Source of the DNA: an uncultured Bacteroidota bacterium
GTDB lineage: Bacteria > Bacteroidota > Bacteroidia > Chitinophagales > Chitinophagaceae
Assembly (NCBI GenBank): GCA_903839875.1
Contig: CAIMDZ010000208.1
Location: forward strand, 1 to 64,000
DNA: 64,000 bases
Reading direction: 5' to 3'
Positions within the stretch are counted from its first letter, which is position 1. Each line of letters begins with the position of its first letter. Shown here piece by piece: positions 60,510-64,000 of the stretch. The position numbers and the translations under genes were made by a program. Below the pieces are notes generated by a model. It saw only the letters and a program-made list of their open reading frames with translations, was not told where the DNA came from and ran no database searches.

Positions 60510-62555
60510 ATGAATCGGATTATTGATATGTGGCGTTATAGTATCCTATTCCTCCTGGCAGCAGGGATCTGCCCTGATATTTGGGCACAGAACGTAGTAT
60601 TCGTAGCCGCGGCAAGTGCCGGTAAAATTGGTACAAAAGACCAGGTGCAGGTGCAATATACCGTCAGGGATGCACAAAACCTGCAATCCATCACTCCACC
60701 ATCCTCACCGGATTTTGCTATTGTTGCAGGGCCCTACCAGCAGCAAAGTTCCAACATCAGTATTAACGGAAACCAGCAGGTCGTTTCGCAAAGCATTTCG
60801 CTGACTTATGTATTGCAGCCAAAGCATGAGGGCACCTTTACAATTCCTCCTGTGACCGCTAAAGATGCCGCAGGACATTCCTACCAGTCGAACGCAATTA
60901 CCATACAGGTTGTACCCGGATCTGTGCAACAACAACAGCGCCGCCAGCAAAGCCGTGATCCGTTCGGAGATCAGGAAGATGATATGTTTGCAATGATGCA
61001 GCGCATACAGCAACAGCAACAGCAGGCTTTTCAGCAATACCAGCAGCAAAGGGCGCAGCAAATGCAACAGCCACAACCCCAGCCGCAAAAAGGCCAGGGA
61101 CAACAACAGCCACCCCGGCAAGAAGCGCCCATTAATGATGAAGAGATCAAAAAGGACTTATTCATAAAAGTAGTAGCAGACAAAAGCAAGGTGCATGCAG
61201 GCGAGCAGATAACCATTAATTACAAACTCTATTCCCACATTCCCATGCAAATGTCCATATCAAAATTGCCATCACTTGATGGTTTCTGGACACAGGATTT
61301 TGACATTCCCAAACAGGCTAAACCGACAGAGGAGGTTATTAACGGCAAAAAATACCAGGTATTCCTGTTGAAAAAATCGGCTTTGTTTCCCCAGGAAGCA
61401 AGGACACTGGAACTTGATCCGGCAGAAGCTAAAGGTGTGGCGCGCATAGTGCAGCAGGTAAGAAGGAGAGTATCAGAAATGTTCGACCCCTTTGGCGCAG
61501 GCACCCTGATGATGAACGACCCGGTTTTCAATAACTCGTACTACAATACGCTTGCCTATAAGGATGTGAACGTACATATAAAAAGCACCCCTCTAAAAAT
61601 TACAGTAACTCCCCTTCCTGAAAAGGGAAAACCTGCTGATTTTGGAGGCGCCGTTGGTAATTTTACCATCAATGGCAAAATGGATAAGCAGGAATTTACC
61701 ACCGATGATGTGGCCACACTTACCTTAACGATCACCGGCAGCGGAAACCTGAAACTGATAGAGGCGCCCAAACCTGCACTGCCCAATGGCCTGAATACTT
61801 ACGACCCGCAGATAACAGATACCATTACCGGGCGCAGCAGCACCATCAGCGGTTCGAAGATTATCAGCTATGTAATTACCCCCCATACACCGGGAGATTA
61901 TGATATACCGCCCGTAAACTTTACGTACTTTAATCCGCAGACAGGAGCCTACGTAACCGAACATACACAGCCAATAAAGCTGCATGTAAAGGCCGGAAAA
62001 AATTATTCACCTGTGCAGACAGGCAACAACCTTGCCCTGGGGGATATTCATGATATAGCAAAGCAACCACTTACTGCACTTACGTTAAACAGCAAACCAA
62101 TACTTACCACACCAGGATACTGGTCGTTGTATGCATTCCCGTTGCTGGCTTTCATTGGTATTGCCGTTTGGAAACGCAGGGATGAAGAACTCTCAAGAGA
62201 TACGGTATTGCTGAGGAAGAGGCGTGCAAATAAAATAGCGCTCCAACGCCTGGCCACCGCAAAAAAATACTTGCAAGCGCAAAATAAAAATCCTTTCTAC
62301 GAAGAAATATCCAAAGCTATCTGGCTGTACCTGAGCGATAAACTCAGCATACCGCTCTCTTCATTATCCCGCGATACGGCTACTGCGGCCCTGCAGGTCA
62401 GAAAAGTGCCGGAAGACATTCAGAAGAATATGGGCAATGTGATATGGGAATGTGAAACAGCCTTGTATGCAACGGGAGGATCGAAGCAAATGACCCACAC
62501 CTACGAGGAGGCAATTAAAGTGATCAGCGACTTAGAAGACGTGTTTAAAGCATGA
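60510..62555 (+). CDS. batD: BatD protein (BatD/oxygen-tolerance family)
   Basis: 681 residues from the ATG at 60510 (a TTG five codons upstream is in frame). Signal peptide, then the BatD immunoglobulin-like domains (F-V-A-A-A-S-A-G-K-I-G-T, then I-K-K-D-L-F-I-K-V-V-A-D-K), one C-terminal transmembrane helix (Y-A-F-P-L-L-A-F-I-G-I-A-V-W) and a cytoplasmic tail. Residues about 140-205 are a Gln-rich spacer (Q-Q-Q-Q-A-F-Q-Q-Y-Q-Q-Q-R). Bat proteins contribute to stress and oxygen tolerance in Bacteroides; the mechanism is unclear. BatA, BatB and BatC are not upstream here. Confidence 0.92.
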   Translation: MNRIIDMWRYSILFLLAAGICPDIWAQNVVFVAAASAGKIGTKDQVQVQYTVRDAQNLQSITPPSSPDFAIVAGPYQQQSSNISINGNQQVVSQSISLTYVLQPKHEGTFTIPPVTAKDAAGHSYQSNAITIQVVPGSVQQQQRRQQSRDPFGDQEDDMFAMMQRIQQQQQQAFQQYQQQRAQQMQQPQPQPQKGQGQQQPPRQEAPINDEEIKKDLFIKVVADKSKVHAGEQITINYKLYSHIPMQMSISKLPSLDGFWTQDFDIPKQAKPTEEVINGKKYQVFLLKKSALFPQEARTLELDPAEAKGVARIVQQVRRRVSEMFDPFGAGTLMMNDPVFNNSYYNTLAYKDVNVHIKSTPLKITVTPLPEKGKPADFGGAVGNFTINGKMDKQEFTTDDVATLTLTITGSGNLKLIEAPKPALPNGLNTYDPQITDTITGRSSTISGSKIISYVITPHTPGDYDIPPVNFTYFNPQTGAYVTEHTQPIKLHVKAGKNYSPVQTGNNLALGDIHDIAKQPLTALTLNSKPILTTPGYWSLYAFPLLAFIGIAVWKRRDEELSRDTVLLRKRRANKIALQRLATAKKYLQAQNKNPFYEEISKAIWLYLSDKLSIPLSSLSRDTATAALQVRKVPEDIQKNMGNVIWECETALYATGGSKQMTHTYEEAIKVISDLEDVFKA

Positions 62556-63295
62556 GGAATTTATTTTTAATAACCGCAGCGCTTATTGTTTCATTGCAAT
62601 GCTATGCAACGGGTAATTATAATTCCGACTGGCAAAAAGCCAATAGCTACTACCAGCAAAAACAGTATGACAGCGCTGCCATCTGGTACGAGCAGATCGC
62701 AGGCCTGAAGCCGCTAAACGCGGAAATATATTACAACCTGGGCAACACCTACTACCGGCTCAACAAAATAGGATTTGCCGTACTTAATTATGAACGGGCG
62801 ATAAAGATTAAACCGGATTATAAAGAGGCTAAAGAGAATATGATACTTGCCCAAAACCGTATCGCGAACCGCATACCGGAGGTGGCTGATATTTTCTTTG
62901 TAAGATGGTGGGAAGCAATCACCGGGGCAGAAAAGGCAACTGCGTGGGCGGTAACGGCATTAGTTATTTTCTTACTTTTTATCGGATTACTATTACTGAA
63001 GCAACTGAAGAAGATGCAAACGCCTGTTCAGTTGAGAGGTATTCTGGTCTTACTGATACTTTGTTTCCTTGCGCTTGCCTATATCTCTGCACAAAACAGT
63101 ATACAAAATAAAGGGGCTGTAATAATAGCCGGCGATGCCCCATTGATGAAAAGCGGACTTACCGGAAAACCATTGCTGCAGGTACCGGAAGGCACAGTAG
63201 TGAAAATAAAGGAAGAAAAAGGAGACTGGCTGCAGGTAAGATTACCCAACGGCGTCACCGGCTGGCTGCAGAAGAGCCTGGTCAGTAAGATATAG
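62552..63295 (+). CDS. batE: BatE protein (TPR and SH3 domains)
   Basis: 247 residues, overlapping batD by four bases (ATGA). Signal peptide, TPR repeats (about 24-105, with I-Y-Y-N-L-G-N-T-Y-Y-R-L-N-K-I-G), two membrane helices (about 128-148 and 163-178) and a bacterial SH3 domain at the end (V-P-E-G-T-V-V-K-I-K, then G-V-T-G-W-L-Q-K). It is the normal last gene of a Bat operon, here paired only with batD. Confidence 0.92.
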   Translation: MRNLFLITAALIVSLQCYATGNYNSDWQKANSYYQQKQYDSAAIWYEQIAGLKPLNAEIYYNLGNTYYRLNKIGFAVLNYERAIKIKPDYKEAKENMILAQNRIANRIPEVADIFFVRWWEAITGAEKATAWAVTALVIFLLFIGLLLLKQLKKMQTPVQLRGILVLLILCFLALAYISAQNSIQNKGAVIIAGDAPLMKSGLTGKPLLQVPEGTVVKIKEEKGDWLQVRLPNGVTGWLQKSLVSKI

Positions 63296-63465
63296 GTAGT
63301 CATTCCACTTTCCCTTACTATTATTTATGTCCTCGGCGAGTCTTCCATTGCAGAGCCTTGTGTGTAGCGGAGACCCACCGACATCAGGGAACCGAAGCTG
63401 AAATCCCCCACTGGTCCTCATATACCGAAGCGTCCGCTTACGAACGCCACCTCGCAATTTCGTAA

Positions 63466-63485
63466 AGCCGGAATGCATTCCGGCT
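63466..63485. repeat. 20-nt perfect palindrome
   Basis: AGCCGGAATGCATTCCGGCT reads identically on both strands. Its location in a gene-free stretch fits a repeat or cruciform element. Confidence 0.7.
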
Positions 63486-63585
63486 CCACTCCAGCCGGTC
63501 ACCAAACTCTCACCACCACACGTACACGCCGGGAACCTGCATAATCCCCGTTGTCCATCTTCAAAAAAAACAAAAAACAGCTCGG

Positions 63586-63603
63586 TACCAATAGCTATCG
63601 GTA
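63586..63603. repeat. GATAGCTATC palindrome, copy 4 (imperfect)
   Basis: TACCAATAGCTATCGGTA has the same core with one mismatched pair. Confidence 0.6.
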
Positions 63604-63634
63604 TCTCCAGAATATGTCGCCCGGCAAGTCAGAA

Positions 63635-63970
63635 TCAATTGTCCTCCGAAATAACAATTATTTTCTTTTCAGCAACTTCAGACAACCTTGCCAATACGAT
63701 GAGAATAAGCGGAGCAATATGTTTCAGCGTATTTCTCAAAACATCGAGGACAAGGATAAGGCAAGGGAGCTTATTAACATTTTGCTGATAAGGCAAATTT
63801 TTATCAACAATTATCCAGCAATCGAATTTGTGCTCCTCAAGTAATTTAAGTAATGTACCGTTCTTTACTCCGTTCCACCCCATATCTCTGACGGTATAGA
63901 CCTCATGACTATCGGCGGGGAACAGCCTTTTGAAACGTACATCAATATTCTCATCCAGCAGAATTTTCAT
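63635..63970 (-). CDS. DUF5615 (PIN-like) toxin
   Basis: 111 residues. K-I-L-L-D6-E7-N, V-R-D-M-G-W-N-G-V-K-N-G-T-L-L and I-I-V-D56-K-N-L-P-Y-Q-Q are the typical PIN-like motifs, with acidic residues forming the probable nuclease site. Such proteins are paired with DUF433 antitoxins, and here the start overlaps the end of one (ATGA). The last residues (V-I-S-E-D-N) give a complete protein. It is the intact counterpart of the remnant at 2125-2325. Confidence 0.85.
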   Translation of the reverse strand: MKILLDENIDVRFKRLFPADSHEVYTVRDMGWNGVKNGTLLKLLEEHKFDCWIIVDKNLPYQQNVNKLPCLILVLDVLRNTLKHIAPLILIVLARLSEVAEKKIIVISEDN

Positions 63971-63999
63971 GCAACGATCTCTGATATTAGATTAGACGC
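63967..63999 (-). CDS. C-terminal end of a DUF433-like antitoxin
   Basis: The frame A-S-N-L-I-S-E-I-V-A and TGA overlaps the toxin start by four bases (ATGA) and continues off the window. The overlap and the family pairing make a DUF433 protein very likely, but its conserved part lies outside. Confidence 0.5.
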   Translation of the reverse strand, partial: ASNLISEIVA

Positions 64000-64000
64000 A

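Larger units (their letters stand above)
63296..63634. other. Intergenic stretch with two palindromes
   Basis: No convincing gene. The minus-strand frame over 63242-63505 looks like translated non-coding DNA. Contains the perfect palindrome at 63466-63485 and the imperfect GATAGCTATC-type copy at 63586-63603. Confidence 0.5.

Noticed and set aside
63242-63505. 87-codon minus-strand frame after batE
   Set aside because: It overlaps the end of batE and reads through a 20-nt palindrome; no start signal or domain.

Overview
The window looks like chromosomal DNA of a Bacteroidota bacterium, probably of the Chitinophagales/Sphingobacteriales kind. The evidence is the recurrent promoter -7 box TAnnTTTG a short distance upstream of many genes, type IX secretion sorting domains on secreted proteins (13661-16117, 54587-55366), Bacteroidota-type LptD, the Bat operon end (BatD-BatE), and many lipoproteins and outer-membrane barrels. 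Housekeeping genes are ileS, purM, dnaA, nhaA, a 2-oxoacid dehydrogenase E2, lptD, a cell-wall amidase, fumC, tatD-like and three tRNAs.

Layout. 0-4 kb: small envelope and cytochrome genes, decayed fragments (a baeRF-like gene tail and a broken DUF433/DUF5615 toxin-antitoxin pair), then a 1.3 kb stretch without genes but with palindromes. 4-13 kb: ileS, a TraR/DksA-like protein with a Lys/Ala/Pro tail, two paralogous envelope proteins, purM, and small envelope and stress proteins. 13-20 kb: a hot spot built around tRNA-Pro, with one intact tRNA and two to three 3'-end remnants. It separates a T9SS beta-propeller protein, a two-lipoprotein cassette between near-identical direct repeats, and a GmrSD-like (DUF262/DUF1524) defence nuclease. 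20-30 kb: dnaA, nhaA, E2, lptD and the amidase. 30-35 kb: a TetR-controlled TolC/HlyD/FtsX/ATPase efflux cassette whose HlyD gene carries a frameshift. 35-37 kb: a polysaccharide deacetylase, a TatD-like nuclease and tRNA-Ser.

37-53 kb is accessory DNA. A large serine recombinase reads into the 3' end of tRNA-Ser. It is followed by an IS3-family element with a canonical A6G frameshift signal and five tandem 32-bp repeats at one end, two decayed genes, and a heavy-metal (copper-type) efflux operon. In order the operon is: HYC_CC_PP protein, HMA protein, CusA in two frames, CusC, two CusB adaptors, a second HYC_CC_PP protein, PKD lipoprotein, cytochrome c, porin, cytochrome c. It closes with a terminator at 53193-53208. 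53-64 kb returns to chromosomal content: an outer-membrane protein, a T9SS thioredoxin-like protein, fumC, a DPH6-like PP-loop enzyme, an SDR, a truncated BatD duplicate, BatD and BatE. At the right edge is an intact DUF5615 toxin with the end of its DUF433 antitoxin, mirroring the broken pair at the left.

No wholly unknown multigene system is obvious. The most interesting items are the tRNA-Pro hot spot with its repeat-bounded lipoprotein pair, the metal-efflux operon extended by cytochromes and a porin, the iteron-like repeats in the IS end, and palindromic repeats that have entered coding sequences (ileS and the TetR gene).
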